A stretch of DNA of 36,661 bases from Ferrimicrobium acidiphilum DSM 19497 (GCF_000949255.1 NZ_JXUW01000028.1:1-36661); one strand, 5' to 3'; positions 7,755 to 17,144 are shown, counted from the stretch's first letter. Translations and numbers: made by a program. The notes: generated by a model not told the origin, from the letters alone.

Positions 7755-8190
7755 GTCCTGTCCCTTCTGCGACCTCATCAACCACCCTGATGATCCGCAT
7801 GTAATCGAGGTCGGAGCGCACACGAGCGTTCTCTTGGATCGTGCCCCGGTCTTTTTGGGTCATGCATTGATAGTGCCCACTGCTCACGTTGAGCATCTCT
7901 TGGTAGCCGATCCCGAGGTTGTGATCGAGGTAATGAGGCGATCGCAAGAGGTGGCGATTGCTGCGATGGATGCCTATCGGGCAGACGGCATTCTGACCGT
8001 CACCAACACCATCGTCTCTCAATCGGTACCGCATCTTCATGTTCATGTTATTGCGAGGCATCAAGGAGACGGCGGCCTGCGAGGGTTTCTTTGGCCACGA
8101 AAGCGCTACTCCTCACAGGAGGAGCTTCTAGAGTATCGCGATCGACTCCGTGGCTCACTCGTCGGCCGCTCCCCTTATGCATCGGACTAG
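7753..8190 (+). CDS. HIT family nucleotide hydrolase
   Basis: A histidine-triad protein of 145 residues. C3-x2-C6 at the N-terminus (MSCPFC) is the zinc pair seen in HinT/Fhit-like branches, VPTAHVEHL carries a further conserved His region and the catalytic triad is HLHVHVI (H94, H96, H98). Family members hydrolyse AMP- or acyl-adenylates and dinucleoside polyphosphates through an adenylylated His. The ATG at 7753 is the natural N-terminus, because the CPFC motif follows immediately. The last 36 bases overlap the 3' end of tyrS on the opposite strand. The exact substrate cannot be told. Expression is probably from the TACACT -10 element. Confidence 0.92.
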   Translation: MSCPFCDLINHPDDPHVIEVGAHTSVLLDRAPVFLGHALIVPTAHVEHLLVADPEVVIEVMRRSQEVAIAAMDAYRADGILTVTNTIVSQSVPHLHVHVIARHQGDGGLRGFLWPRKRYSSQEELLEYRDRLRGSLVGRSPYASD

Positions 8191-9435
8191 ACAGTAGTCC
8201 TTCTTGCCCCGGCGCAACACCAACAGGCGACCGTCGATTAGCATCTCCCTGGTGACGACGAGACTTTCGCGTTGTTGTGATCCGTTCACATAGAGCCCGC
8301 CTTGACTAAGGTTGCGTCTCAATTCGGATTTGGATGCAAAGAGCGATGTGCGAGAGACGAGTTCGACCAGATCAATCCCGCCGTCGAACTCACCTGAGTC
8401 GACGATAAGCGTTGGAGCCTCACCCAACGCCTCTTCGAGCAGATCAGACTCGAGCGACTCGACTGCACCGGCGAACAGGGATCGACTCGCTCTTCGCGCT
8501 CGCTCAGCCTCCTCCTGGCCATGGACGAGAGCCACAAGCTCAGTGGCGAGGCGATGATGAGGTTCACGACGCTCCGGATGATCATGAAACTCCTGATCGA
8601 TCTCGATAATCTCTGCAGGCTCGAGCGAGGTGAACTGCTTGAGGTAGGAGATCACCATCGAGTCATCGGAGCGGAACAGAAATTGATAGAGTTGATAGGG
8701 TGAGGTTTTGCGCGGATCGAGCCATATCGCGCCACCGACCGACTTCCCAAACTTGGTGCCATCGGCCTTGGTGATCAGCGGCCACGTCAAGCCATACGCC
8801 TCCTGCTGGGCCACTCTCCGAATCAGGTCAATACCTGCAGTAATGTTTCCCCACTGGTCGGATCCGCCAAGTTGCAAACTGCAATCGAAGCGCCGGTTGA
8901 GCTCGAGGAAGTCTATCGCCTGAAGCACCATGTAGCTAAACTCGGTGTAGGAGATACCCTCACTGCCGAGCCGGGTCTTCACCGAGTCCTTTGCCAGCAT
9001 GGTAGCAAGCGGGAAGTGCTTACCGTAATCGCGAAGATAGTCGATAAGGTTAAGGCTCTCCAGCCACTCACGGTTATCCACCAGGACTCCAGCAGACTCG
9101 CCGGTGAAGTCGATGAAGCGCTCGAGCTGTGAACGAATCGCCTCAGTGTTCTTGGTCAAGGTCGCGTCATCGAGCAGGGTCCGCTCGGTTGATCTTCCGG
9201 AAGGATCGCCGATCATCCCAGTTCCGCCTCCCGCCACCAGAATGGGGCGATGGCCAGATCGCTGAAAGCGTCGGAGGACCGTCAGGCCCAACAGATTCCC
9301 GAGATGGAGTGAATCGGCGGTCGGGTCGAAGCCCACATAGAGCGAGAGACGAGACGAGTCCATCTGCACCAGGAGCTCATCAGAGCTCATCTGGTTGATC
9401 AGTCCACGGTAGTTGAGGTCTTCGGACAGCGTCAC
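8155..9435 (-). CDS. tyrS: tyrosyl-tRNA synthetase
   Basis: Class Ic aminoacyl-tRNA synthetase charging tRNA-Tyr, 426 residues, the usual length. The N-terminal Rossmann domain has YVGFDPTADSLHLGN with the HIGH-like HLGN at 44-47, the tyrosine pocket region (YTEFSYMVLQAIDF, QLGGSDQWGN) and the KMSKS-like KFGKS near 236. The C-terminal S4-like RNA-binding domain (SELRRNLSQGGLYVNG) completes it. It begins with GTG at 9435, overlapping the menD stop as GTGA, so it is translationally coupled to menD and presumably co-transcribed. Its 3' end overlaps the HIT gene tail by 36 bases. No T-box or other aminoacyl-tRNA riboswitch was seen, consistent with it being second in the transcript. Confidence 0.97.
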   Translation of the reverse strand: MTLSEDLNYRGLINQMSSDELLVQMDSSRLSLYVGFDPTADSLHLGNLLGLTVLRRFQRSGHRPILVAGGGTGMIGDPSGRSTERTLLDDATLTKNTEAIRSQLERFIDFTGESAGVLVDNREWLESLNLIDYLRDYGKHFPLATMLAKDSVKTRLGSEGISYTEFSYMVLQAIDFLELNRRFDCSLQLGGSDQWGNITAGIDLIRRVAQQEAYGLTWPLITKADGTKFGKSVGGAIWLDPRKTSPYQLYQFLFRSDDSMVISYLKQFTSLEPAEIIEIDQEFHDHPERREPHHRLATELVALVHGQEEAERARRASRSLFAGAVESLESDLLEEALGEAPTLIVDSGEFDGGIDLVELVSRTSLFASKSELRRNLSQGGLYVNGSQQRESLVVTREMLIDGRLLVLRRGKKDYCLVRCIRGAADE

Positions 9436-11210
9436 GGGTACATCTGCTCCTTTGCGAGTTGACGATCGATCTGTGCGTAAAGACTACCGAGGGATTCATG
9501 ACTCACCGCTCGACCAACCTCCAGCACCGCCACCAGGAACTCTCCAAGACGAGCCCGCTCAACCAGTGCATCAAGATCGTTGGCATCGCTCACTCTTATA
9601 ACTTCGAGACCGATTCCCGACAACACGCCTGCTGGGCGTACTCTTGGTGGTGTCACAAAATACTCGGTCTGCACCTCGGGCGCGATTCGGGTTGCCGGTG
9701 GCACCTGGTCGAAGATGAGACCTCCTTGATTATCAAGCACTACGATCAGACCGCGATGAGCGAGCGGTAGATGAATGAGAGCACTGACGTCATAGAGAGT
9801 GGCGAGATCCCCAATGAGAAGCGCAGTCAATGCTTCCGGTCGTGTATGAGCAAACCCCAAGTAACTAGCTATGACGCCATCGATACCATTTGCTCCCCGG
9901 TTCATGGCCACCAACGGCGGGTCGAGATGATAGCCACGGAACTGATCAAGGTAGCGGATCGGCATCGACGCTGACACAAAAAGAGCCTCCTCACCATGCA
10001 ACAGACTGTAGAGTCGACGAGCGGCAGCGATCTCAGAATCTGGATGCGTCTCTGCAAAGCCCTGCACCAAAGCGTCGATCTTCTCATCGAGCTGACGGAG
10101 TAGATTCGGTCCCTGGCCTGAGACAACCTCGGGCAACAGCTTCGAAGCGTTGTACAGGGTTTCCTTGACATCAGCGACATAGCCAGTCGTCACGAAGCGA
10201 CCAGGATCTCGAAAGACAGATCGGTCATTCAAGGTAACGACCTCGCCACCTTGTTCCACGATCGCCCTCAGTGTCCCCATAGCACTCCGTGCCAGTGGGA
10301 AATCGCCGATGACCACCGCAATATCAGGTAGTGGCAACGATATGCGAGTCAGAAGATCAAGGTGAATCACACACTCGCCTTTATCGGCGAGCTGTGTTCG
10401 CGAATCCACCACCAGTCTCCAGCCAAGCCGCATCGCTAGCGTGCGAGCCGCCCCAGCTATCGTCTCCTCAGGCGCAACATCCGGCAGAGCCGACTGGCTC
10501 ACGCCACCGAGCATCAGCCATCCCTTCCGCTCTGGGTCAAAAAGCCCTCTGGTCAGTTCAGTATCAAGCGGAGCTGGAGTGGTGCGCACGGGTCTGCGAA
10601 CGCCGATGCTCTCGTGCTCTTGAGTCGATGGCAACGAGATCTCGCTCTCACCTTCGATGACCGGACCCAGCAGCGGCTCCTCGATCCCGATGTTCAGATG
10701 CACCGGTCCACCCCTCATGAGTTCGGTGACCAGTTGAAGAGCGATTGAGCCCAGATCGCGTTCGCTAAGTGAGGCGACCAGCTCGAGCGAGATCGTTGCG
10801 CCAACATAGCTAGACATGGCCTGAAGCTGATCGAGAGTTTGAGGTGCGCCAACTCCCTTTAGACGCGCCGGCCGGTCTGCAGTTACCGCGAGGATGGCAA
10901 GACCCGAGAGCGAAGCTTCGGCAAGGGCAGGCACTAGCTCGAGGCTCGCGGTCCCCGATGTCGTCACGACCATCACCGGTTCCCGGCTACGGCGAGCAAT
11001 GCCAGCGGCGAAGAATGCAGCCGCTCGTTCATCCAAGCACACCGATACCGACATGGCAGAGCTCGCCAAAGCCACCGCTAGTGGCGTCGAGCGCGATCCA
11101 GGAGCAAGCACCACATGGTGGACCCCTAGCCGGTTAAGCTGATCTAGCAGGATGGAAAAAAGACGTACGTTTGCCCCAGGGGGCTCTGGTGTCAGCATTG
11201 ACGGTATCAC
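9432..11210 (-). CDS. menD: SEPHCHC synthase MenD
   Basis: 2-succinyl-5-enolpyruvyl-6-hydroxy-3-cyclohexene-1-carboxylate synthase, a ThDP-dependent enzyme joining isochorismate and 2-oxoglutarate for menaquinone synthesis. Recognisable parts are VVLAPGSRSTPLAVALA, CLDERAAAFFAAGIAR, VVTTSGTA, ADRPARLKGVGAPQTLDQ, NRGANGIDG and GDLATLYDV in the ThDP domain. The length of 592 is slightly above usual. The start is GTG at 11210 because AAGGAG lies about six bases upstream, while ATG at 11198 lies too far from it. It reads divergently from menH and is the first gene of the menD-tyrS pair. Confidence 0.95.
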   Translation of the reverse strand: MIPSMLTPEPPGANVRLFSILLDQLNRLGVHHVVLAPGSRSTPLAVALASSAMSVSVCLDERAAAFFAAGIARRSREPVMVVTTSGTASLELVPALAEASLSGLAILAVTADRPARLKGVGAPQTLDQLQAMSSYVGATISLELVASLSERDLGSIALQLVTELMRGGPVHLNIGIEEPLLGPVIEGESEISLPSTQEHESIGVRRPVRTTPAPLDTELTRGLFDPERKGWLMLGGVSQSALPDVAPEETIAGAARTLAMRLGWRLVVDSRTQLADKGECVIHLDLLTRISLPLPDIAVVIGDFPLARSAMGTLRAIVEQGGEVVTLNDRSVFRDPGRFVTTGYVADVKETLYNASKLLPEVVSGQGPNLLRQLDEKIDALVQGFAETHPDSEIAAARRLYSLLHGEEALFVSASMPIRYLDQFRGYHLDPPLVAMNRGANGIDGVIASYLGFAHTRPEALTALLIGDLATLYDVSALIHLPLAHRGLIVVLDNQGGLIFDQVPPATRIAPEVQTEYFVTPPRVRPAGVLSGIGLEVIRVSDANDLDALVERARLGEFLVAVLEVGRAVSHESLGSLYAQIDRQLAKEQMYP

Positions 11211-11242
11211 AAACTCTCCTTAACTCCACGGTAGCGGCCCTG

Positions 11243-12010
11243 GTGGTCCAAACCCGTGCACCCGATGGCGACCTTGTCTGTCTTCATGGATTTACCCAAA
11301 ACCGGTTCGCGATGATCAACGATCTCGTCGCCCCCTTTGCCGCCCACTATCGGCGCATCTGGTTTGTTGACTGCCCGGGCCATGGAGCAACGACCGTCGA
11401 CTCTAGAACACCACACAGCTTCTTCGACGCCCTGTGTGCTATTGGGCCTCACTTCGATATCTTCGGCTACTCTATGGGTGGCCGACTCGGCCTCTGGTTG
11501 CTCTCCCTATACCCGGGCCTGATCACGAACGCTGTGATCGCCTCTGCCCATCTCGGTCTCGAGACTCCGGAGGCGCAGGCGGCCAGACGAGCCTCCGACG
11601 GACAACTTGCAGATCGACTTGAGCATCTCCCCTACTCGCCAGGGTTAGGGCAACAGAACCAAGAGTTCATCGCCTTTCTAGAGGAGTGGAATCAGGCACC
11701 GCTATTCGGAGGGAGGAGTCTAACCAATAGCGAGCTCAGGCTTCGGGCAAGCAATCACCCCGATGCACTCGCCTCTGCCCTTCGGACTTACGGCACCGGC
11801 GAGCAACCCAACCTCACCTCACTTCTATCTGAGACCAAGACCAGACTGCTCTACCTCTACGGAGAGCACGACACCGTCTATCGAGCTATGGCCGAAAGGG
11901 CTCGCGGGCTAGGAACCTGCGAGGTACGCATGATCGACCGGGGAGCGCATGACGTCCTCCACGACCAACCATCAGCGGTAGTCCAGCTAGCAACTCAATT
12001 CTTGAGTTGA
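11243..12010 (+). CDS. menH: alpha/beta hydrolase, probable SHCHC synthase MenH
   Basis: An alpha/beta-hydrolase-fold protein with VCLHGFTQNR (oxyanion hole), VDCPGHG, the nucleophile elbow GYSMGGRLGLWL, Asp in LYGEHDTVY and His in IDRGAHDVLHD. MenH eliminates pyruvate from SEPHCHC, the product of MenD. The FTQ and GYSMGGRL motifs together with the menD neighbour support this assignment over other hydrolases. Starts at 11171 (TTG), 11198 (TTG) or 11243 (GTG) are open in frame. I prefer GTG 11243, giving 255 residues, close to E. coli MenH and clear of the menD coding region; none has a good Shine-Dalgarno sequence. It converges on menA. Confidence 0.85.
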   Translation: MVQTRAPDGDLVCLHGFTQNRFAMINDLVAPFAAHYRRIWFVDCPGHGATTVDSRTPHSFFDALCAIGPHFDIFGYSMGGRLGLWLLSLYPGLITNAVIASAHLGLETPEAQAARRASDGQLADRLEHLPYSPGLGQQNQEFIAFLEEWNQAPLFGGRSLTNSELRLRASNHPDALASALRTYGTGEQPNLTSLLSETKTRLLYLYGEHDTVYRAMAERARGLGTCEVRMIDRGAHDVLHDQPSAVVQLATQFLS

Positions 12011-12230
12011 CAACAAAAGCTTTCGCAAATCAGGAGCACATCTCCACGTGGCATCCTTCTCTTCCTGGATGTGGACGGAGCCTTGTCGGCGCACTTGGTT
12101 GACTAATCTCCCACTCCTGAAGCCGATCGCTTCTAAGACCAGCACGGCCACCTCCATGGTTGTTGCGTAGTTCAGTTTGTATATGGACCTCGGCTGCTGG
12201 CGATGTACGACATTGCTAAACCTAGATCGC

Positions 12231-13100
12231 CTAATGGAAGGAGAAGGCGATAAGCCCTAACACTCCAGCCACGAGTGTCACGCGAGAGGTGCCCGCCAAC
12301 ACAGGTACAAGCGCCCGACCTTGGGCGTGACCAACAATTGCGCGCAGTGGCTTTACAAGCAACGCTAGAAGAATGAGAGTCGACCCTAGCCACCAAGACC
12401 AGCCGAGAGCAAGAGCGAAAGTGACTACACCCACGACCATCAGTATCGCATAGGACGCGCGTGTTCGATCGTCACCCATTCTCACCGCGAGCGTTCGCTT
12501 GCCCGATTCAGTGTCCCCGGGTATATCGCGTAGATTGTTGGCCACCAAGATCGCTGTAATCAATGACCCAAACCCTACCGAGATCTCCACTGCTTGCGAT
12601 GAGATCTGGAGTGCTTGAATATAATAGGTACCCAAAGTTGCCACGAGCCCGAAAAACACGAACACGAAGAGTTCGCCGAAACCGTAGTAGCCGTAGGGGT
12701 GACTGCCGCCGGTGTAGAACCAAGCAGCAATGATACTGACCGCTCCAACTGCGAGTAACCACCAACTCACATCGGCACAGATGACGAGCCCCGCGACCCC
12801 TGCAACCGCGAATGAGGCCAGCGCCGCCAGGCGCACAGCCTTCGGACTCGCCAGCCTGCTCCCAACTAATCGCAGCGGCCCAACTCGGTCCTCATCGGTA
12901 CCACGAATACCGTCAGAGTAATCGTTGGCATAGTTCACACCAACCTGCAACGCCAGCGCCACTACTCCGGCCAACACAGCCAACAGTGGCCGGAAGTGAT
13001 GGCTACCCACCGCCAACCCAGTTGCCGCAAGCACTGGCGCAATCGAAGCAGGTAAGGTGCGAGGGCGAGCCCCTTCCACCCATTGCGACAGCGACGCCAT
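12231..13100 (-). CDS. menA: 1,4-dihydroxy-2-naphthoate polyprenyltransferase MenA
   Basis: Integral membrane prenyltransferase of the UbiA family, 289 residues, adding the isoprenoid tail to DHNA to form demethylmenaquinone. The signature NDYSDGIRGTDEDRVGP carries the Asp-rich Mg-prenyl diphosphate site, preceded by ARPRTLPASIAPVLAATG. A second conserved loop, NNLRDIPGDTESGKRTLAVR, is clear. About eight hydrophobic segments can be counted. The ATG is separated from the menB stop by only three bases, so the pair is co-transcribed and probably coupled. The gap to menH (12011-12230) contains short imperfect inverted repeats (CACATC with GATGTG) that could act as a shared terminator, without a T-run. 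Confidence 0.95.
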   Translation of the reverse strand: MASLSQWVEGARPRTLPASIAPVLAATGLAVGSHHFRPLLAVLAGVVALALQVGVNYANDYSDGIRGTDEDRVGPLRLVGSRLASPKAVRLAALASFAVAGVAGLVICADVSWWLLAVGAVSIIAAWFYTGGSHPYGYYGFGELFVFVFFGLVATLGTYYIQALQISSQAVEISVGFGSLITAILVANNLRDIPGDTESGKRTLAVRMGDDRTRASYAILMVVGVVTFALALGWSWWLGSTLILLALLVKPLRAIVGHAQGRALVPVLAGTSRVTLVAGVLGLIAFSFH

Positions 13101-13103
13101 CGG

Positions 13104-13940
13104 TTAGGGCCGTCTCGGGAACTGGTCGAAGGCCGGTGATCGCTTGGCGAGGTAAGCATCGCGACCCTCTTGGGCTTCGTCTGACATATAAAACAGCATG
13201 GTTGCATCACCAGCCAACTGCTGTATCCCCGCTAGACCCTCATCAGCGGCGTTAAAGGAGGCCTTAAGTAGCCGAAGAGCAAGCGGTGAAAGAGCAAGAA
13301 TCTCTCTACACCACTGGACCGTCTCTGCTTCAAGGCGTTCGAGAGGGACGACGGTGTTCACCAAACCCATTCGCAATGCCTCATCGGCATCGTACTGCCT
13401 ACAGAGAAACCAGATCTCCTTCGCCTTCTTCATGCCGACGGTTCTGGCCAACAGACCAGCCCCATATCCGCCATCAAAGCTTCCCACGCGTGGGCCAGTC
13501 TGACCAAAGCGAGCGTTATCAGCAGCGATGGTAAGATCACAAACCAGGTGCAGCACATGACCCCCACCGATAGCGTAGCCAGCTACCATCGCGATCACTG
13601 GCTTGGGCAACCGTCTGATCTGAATCTGGAGATCAAGTACATTCAGTCGTCCAATACCATGTTGAGCAACCTCATCATCGCCGATATAGCCATCGTTGCC
13701 GCGAATGCGTTGATCGCCACCTGAGCAGAAGGCCAGCGACCCCTCCCCAGTCAGTATCGCTACCCCGAGAGCGGGGTCATCCCGAACGATCTCGAAGGCG
13801 CGCTGCAACTCAAACAGCGTCTGAGGACGAAACGCGTTGCGCACCTCCGGTCGATTGATCGTGATCTTCGCGATCCCGTCGAGCACCTCGAACTTTATGT
13901 CGGTGTAATCGCCTCGTGACTCCCATGCGAACTGTTCCAT
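13104..13940 (-). CDS. menB: 1,4-dihydroxy-2-naphthoyl-CoA synthase MenB
   Basis: Crotonase-fold enzyme closing the second ring of the naphthoquinone from o-succinylbenzoyl-CoA. Typical MenB signatures are [37 protein letters not shown] (oxyanion hole), [16 protein letters not shown] and the EAVxWxxEIL-like region [18 protein letters not shown]. The length of 278 fits. The ATG at 13940 has GGAGG six bases upstream. It is the first gene of the menB-menA unit and is divergent from menE across a 195-base gap that must hold promoters for both; a short stem (GCCAC 13974-13978, GTGGC 13983-13987) lies there. Confidence 0.97.
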   Translation of the reverse strand: MEQFAWESRGDYTDIKFEVLDGIAKITINRPEVRNAFRPQTLFELQRAFEIVRDDPALGVAILTGEGSLAFCSGGDQRIRGNDGYIGDDEVAQHGIGRLNVLDLQIQIRRLPKPVIAMVAGYAIGGGHVLHLVCDLTIAADNARFGQTGPRVGSFDGGYGAGLLARTVGMKKAKEIWFLCRQYDADEALRMGLVNTVVPLERLEAETVQWCREILALSPLALRLLKASFNAADEGLAGIQQLAGDATMLFYMSDEAQEGRDAYLAKRSPAFDQFPRRP

Positions 13941-14123
13941 CTATCCTCCAACTAGCTACCACCGGATCCACTTGCCACCAACGTGGCTCGTGGCCGATTA
14001 TTTCTGTCAAGACCAGCAGGCCCGCAGATCCCATCAGACGACTCCCGTCAAACATCACCGTCACCAGGAACACAATGCCGCTGCCGGTACTCGATTGGGA
14101 TCGGCGACCGCTTTCCAAGGAGC

Positions 14124-14129
14124 TAGTTT
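14124..14129 (+). promoter_or_regulatory. -10-like TAGTTT before menE
   Basis: TAGTTT fits TANNNT and ends six bases before the GTG of menE, as in leaderless actinobacterial genes. The intervening bases also hold a weak AGAGG, so a short-leader message is an alternative. Confidence 0.35.
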
Positions 14130-14135
14130 AGAGGC

Positions 14136-15257
14136 GTGAACCAACTCGTAGCGATCCAACTAGAGCCGACAGAGCAGCTCGTCGAGATGATCGCCAAATG
14201 CTGGGCTCGAGACGATGCGGTAGCGGTCCTGGACCCACGCTCACCAAAGATGCGCATCGAGGAACGGTTAGCCGTCCTGGCAGCTCATCGCCTCGTCGAC
14301 TCCGATGGTGTCCATGAACTCGATCCTCACGCCCCTGTGCTCCCGACTGGCAGTCGGATAGTAATTACCACCTCCGGCACGACCGGACCGCCGAAGGCGA
14401 TCGTTCACACCGAAGCAAACCTGTTCGCCTCTGCGCAATCGATCCAGAGACGACTTGCAATCAACGCGAACGACGTATGGTTCTGCCCACTCTCGCCGGC
14501 CTACATCGGTGGACTCGCCGTCATAGCGCGCTCATTGCTCCTCGGTAACCGAGTGCTCATGGGTCAACATCTCGATCAAGTATCGGTGGACAACGCACTC
14601 GCATCGGGTGCCACGCTGACAGTAGCGGTCACTGCAGCCCTGCCATCGGTCGATCTGAGCGGCTTCCGCTCAGTATTGCTTGGTGCTCAACCACCTCCCG
14701 AGCAGGTACCCACCAACGCAATCGTCACCTACGGCATGACTGAGACCGGCTCAGGGGTCATCTATGACGGCCATCCGCTGGACGGTGTCGAGGTCCGCAT
14801 TGTCGATGATGTCATAGAACTTCGCGGTCCGATGATGGCCAAACACTATCGAAATGGAGCTCCAGTCCTAGACAGCGACGGCTGGCTTAACACTGGTGAT
14901 CTTGGCAGCTTCAGTGACGATGGTTCGCTACGAGTCTTAGGGCGGGCAAGCGAGCTCATCAACAGCGGCGGCCACAAGGTAAACCCGCTTCGCGTAGAGG
15001 CTGCCGTGAGTGCTCAATTCGGCAGCGACCTTGGCGATCTCTGTGTCGTCGCCACCACCGATGATCGCTTCGGTGAAGCCGTAACCCTCGTGGTTACCTC
15101 ACCAAAACCTCCCGATCTCAATACGGTACGCAACCACCTGGATAGCCTTGAGAGATACGAGCTACCCCGCCGGATCATCACTGTCGAATCCATCCCCCGC
15201 ACCGAGACTGGCAAACCAATGCGCAAGACCCTAGGACAGCAACTCTCTGGTGATTAA
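14136..15257 (+). CDS. menE: o-succinylbenzoate-CoA ligase MenE
   Basis: Adenylate-forming ligase activating o-succinylbenzoate with CoA before MenB. Visible motifs are the P-loop ITTSGTTGPPKAIVHT, YGMTETG, GWLNTGDLG, LGRASELINSGGHKVNP hinge and the C-terminal catalytic Lys in TETGKPMRK. At 373 residues it is short for the superfamily but normal for actinobacterial MenE, which has a reduced N-terminal domain. The start is GTG at 14136, the only sensible start near the domain boundary. It is transcribed away from menB. The downstream gap 15258-15686 contains a weak small frame and an 11-base palindrome, see below. Confidence 0.93.
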   Translation: MNQLVAIQLEPTEQLVEMIAKCWARDDAVAVLDPRSPKMRIEERLAVLAAHRLVDSDGVHELDPHAPVLPTGSRIVITTSGTTGPPKAIVHTEANLFASAQSIQRRLAINANDVWFCPLSPAYIGGLAVIARSLLLGNRVLMGQHLDQVSVDNALASGATLTVAVTAALPSVDLSGFRSVLLGAQPPPEQVPTNAIVTYGMTETGSGVIYDGHPLDGVEVRIVDDVIELRGPMMAKHYRNGAPVLDSDGWLNTGDLGSFSDDGSLRVLGRASELINSGGHKVNPLRVEAAVSAQFGSDLGDLCVVATTDDRFGEAVTLVVTSPKPPDLNTVRNHLDSLERYELPRRIITVESIPRTETGKPMRKTLGQQLSGD

Positions 15258-15686
15258 TCGCATCAGGTGCATCTTGTGTGCCAGCTCTCCGCACATGAAC
15301 GCTACTCTCACTTGCGAGCAGGGCTAGCTACCTTCACGACCAACGGTTGGACCCATAGGAGCAATGATCAGCAACACTGGTAGACCCACTGGCGTCGACT
15401 TCGCAAAGATCGAGATCTACACACCTCCGACTACAAAGGCCTCCGATTACAGAGACGGCCCAATCTTGGAGCAATTTCTTGCACACGTGCCCGCTGAGCC
15501 ACGATCGGACGGCCCAACATTTGGAGTGACCGCATCCATGATGCATGCCCACAACAGCGGTCATTGGCGAAAACAGTCAAAGTCTACCGCGATCGAGGGC
15601 CCGCCCTGAGACGCTAGGTCAGCAGGCGCGAACCCTCGATCCTGTTCACAACCAACCACCATCGACAGATGGAGACCGTAGTCGTG
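15258..15686. other. gap between menE and permease, no clear gene
   Basis: About 430 bases between two convergent genes. A plus-strand frame of 81 codons (15364-15609) has a ribosome-binding-like AGGAG only two bases from its ATG and no recognisable family, so I regard it as doubtful. A perfect palindrome CCAACGGTTGG lies at 15340-15350. No terminator with a T-run was found. Confidence 0.5.
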
Positions 15687-17144
15687 CTAATCAGCTAGAG
15701 CTGGCTCATAATCTATATCGCGCTCCTCGGCGGTTGGCATCTTGAAGTACGGGCGCCCTTTGACCCAGTAGATGATCATCGGGATGAGGCCAAGGGCCAT
15801 CGATCCTAGACCCACGATCAACGTCGCTGCATTCAGGCCCGGGATAGTCTGCTCAAACATGACCGCCATAAAGACGGCACCCACGAGTGGCCAAAGCCCG
15901 GCAAAGAAGAAGTAGTTGGCGCCGGTAAAGATCTTCTTGCGATAGAGGATCACCACCGAGAACCCTGCAAGTGCATAGTAAATCGCAATCTGGAGTCCGA
16001 TGGCATTGATCGCATCGGTGAGGACGGTGCCGATAGAACCGATGTAATTCGAGGCAATGAAGAGGCCCAACGATATGACTGCGACGACAACAGTGGCGGT
16101 CACCGGGGTCTTGCGGGTCGCGTGAGTGACACCAAGCGCTCTTGGGAGCGTGCCATCACGTCCCATCGAGAACATAGTACGCGTTACCTGGATGATCGTA
16201 GTCTCTAAGGTTGCAACGGTGGAGAGGACAACCGCAACCACCAGCAACTTGCCACCAAGCCCGTGCCAGACCGTCTGACCAAGCACCAGAAGTACATCAC
16301 CAGCGTTGTTGGCGATAATCTTGTTGGTAAGCACCATATTAGTACCGATAGTGAATACCTCAAAGAGAACGAAGACCACGATCACACCGATAATTCCGCC
16401 AAGGCCAGGTGTTACTTTGGCCTCCTTAGTCTCCTCATTGAGGTTGGCGGTCACATCCCAACCCCAGTAATAGAACGCCGCAACCAGCGCACCACCAAAG
16501 AAGACGCTGGAGGAGTGGAACACCGATGGCGAGAACCATGACCACGAGAAGTTGCGCACATCATGGCCGTGAACGAGCATCAGAACGGCGAAGACCACCA
16601 AGATCACGAGCTCGATCGAGGACATTATTACCTGAATTCTGGCGGTGATGGTCACCCCGGCGATCACTGCTGCGATCATTATCAAGAAGACAATCGAGCC
16701 AACGATAGTGACCGCCGTGACATTGTTGGCTGCTGAATTCGAGAACAACCCCAAAAGCGTCGAGCCTGCTGGATAGGCGCCGGCCACCATGAAAATCAGT
16801 GCCGAGGCGACAAGTGCCCAGCCAGCTATATATCCAAGAACCGGATGCAGCGCTCTCCTTACCCAGGCATAGCTGGCTCCGGCGTTAGTTTCAGAACGGC
16901 CGAGATAGTTAAACGCCCAAACGATACCGAACATAGCAATGCCACAGTACAGTAGTGCCGCAGGTCCGCCTACTGATACTGCCCCAATGAGTACCGCGGT
17001 CGAGGCTGCAATCGAATACGCTGGGGCGACACCAGCGACACCCATAACACTCGAATCGAGTAATGAGAGTGCGCCACGTCTGAGACTATGACCACCCCCT
17101 TGCCGACCTCCGGATGTCTCCGGAGCGTGCTCCACTGTATCCAC
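15687..17144 (-). CDS. APC-family amino acid permease
   Basis: A 485-residue integral membrane transporter of the amino acid/polyamine/organocation superfamily. The N-terminal region LSLLDSSVMGVAGVAPAYSIAA and the GIVWAFNYLGRSETNAGASYAWVRRAL stretch are typical of TM1-TM3 of this superfamily. About twelve hydrophobic helices can be traced, with a short charged C-terminal tail. Substrate cannot be told; amino acid or amine uptake coupled to protons is usual. The start is GTG at 17144, supported by GGGGGAGG four to five bases upstream. A good promoter (17197-17226) precedes it. It is monocistronic. Confidence 0.9.
   Translation of the reverse strand: MDTVEHAPETSGGRQGGGHSLRRGALSLLDSSVMGVAGVAPAYSIAASTAVLIGAVSVGGPAALLYCGIAMFGIVWAFNYLGRSETNAGASYAWVRRALHPVLGYIAGWALVASALIFMVAGAYPAGSTLLGLFSNSAANNVTAVTIVGSIVFLIMIAAVIAGVTITARIQVIMSSIELVILVVFAVLMLVHGHDVRNFSWSWFSPSVFHSSSVFFGGALVAAFYYWGWDVTANLNEETKEAKVTPGLGGIIGVIVVFVLFEVFTIGTNMVLTNKIIANNAGDVLLVLGQTVWHGLGGKLLVVAVVLSTVATLETTIIQVTRTMFSMGRDGTLPRALGVTHATRKTPVTATVVVAVISLGLFIASNYIGSIGTVLTDAINAIGLQIAIYYALAGFSVVILYRKKIFTGANYFFFAGLWPLVGAVFMAVMFEQTIPGLNAATLIVGLGSMALGLIPMIIYWVKGRPYFKMPTAEERDIDYEPALAD

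Noticed and set aside
15340-15350. Palindrome CCAACGGTTGG as an operator
   Set aside because: It lies between two convergent gene ends, not before a gene, and eleven bases can occur by chance.
15364-15609. Plus-strand 81-codon frame after menE as a gene
   Set aside because: The ribosome-binding site is too close to its ATG and no family is recognised; kept only as a note in the gap entry.
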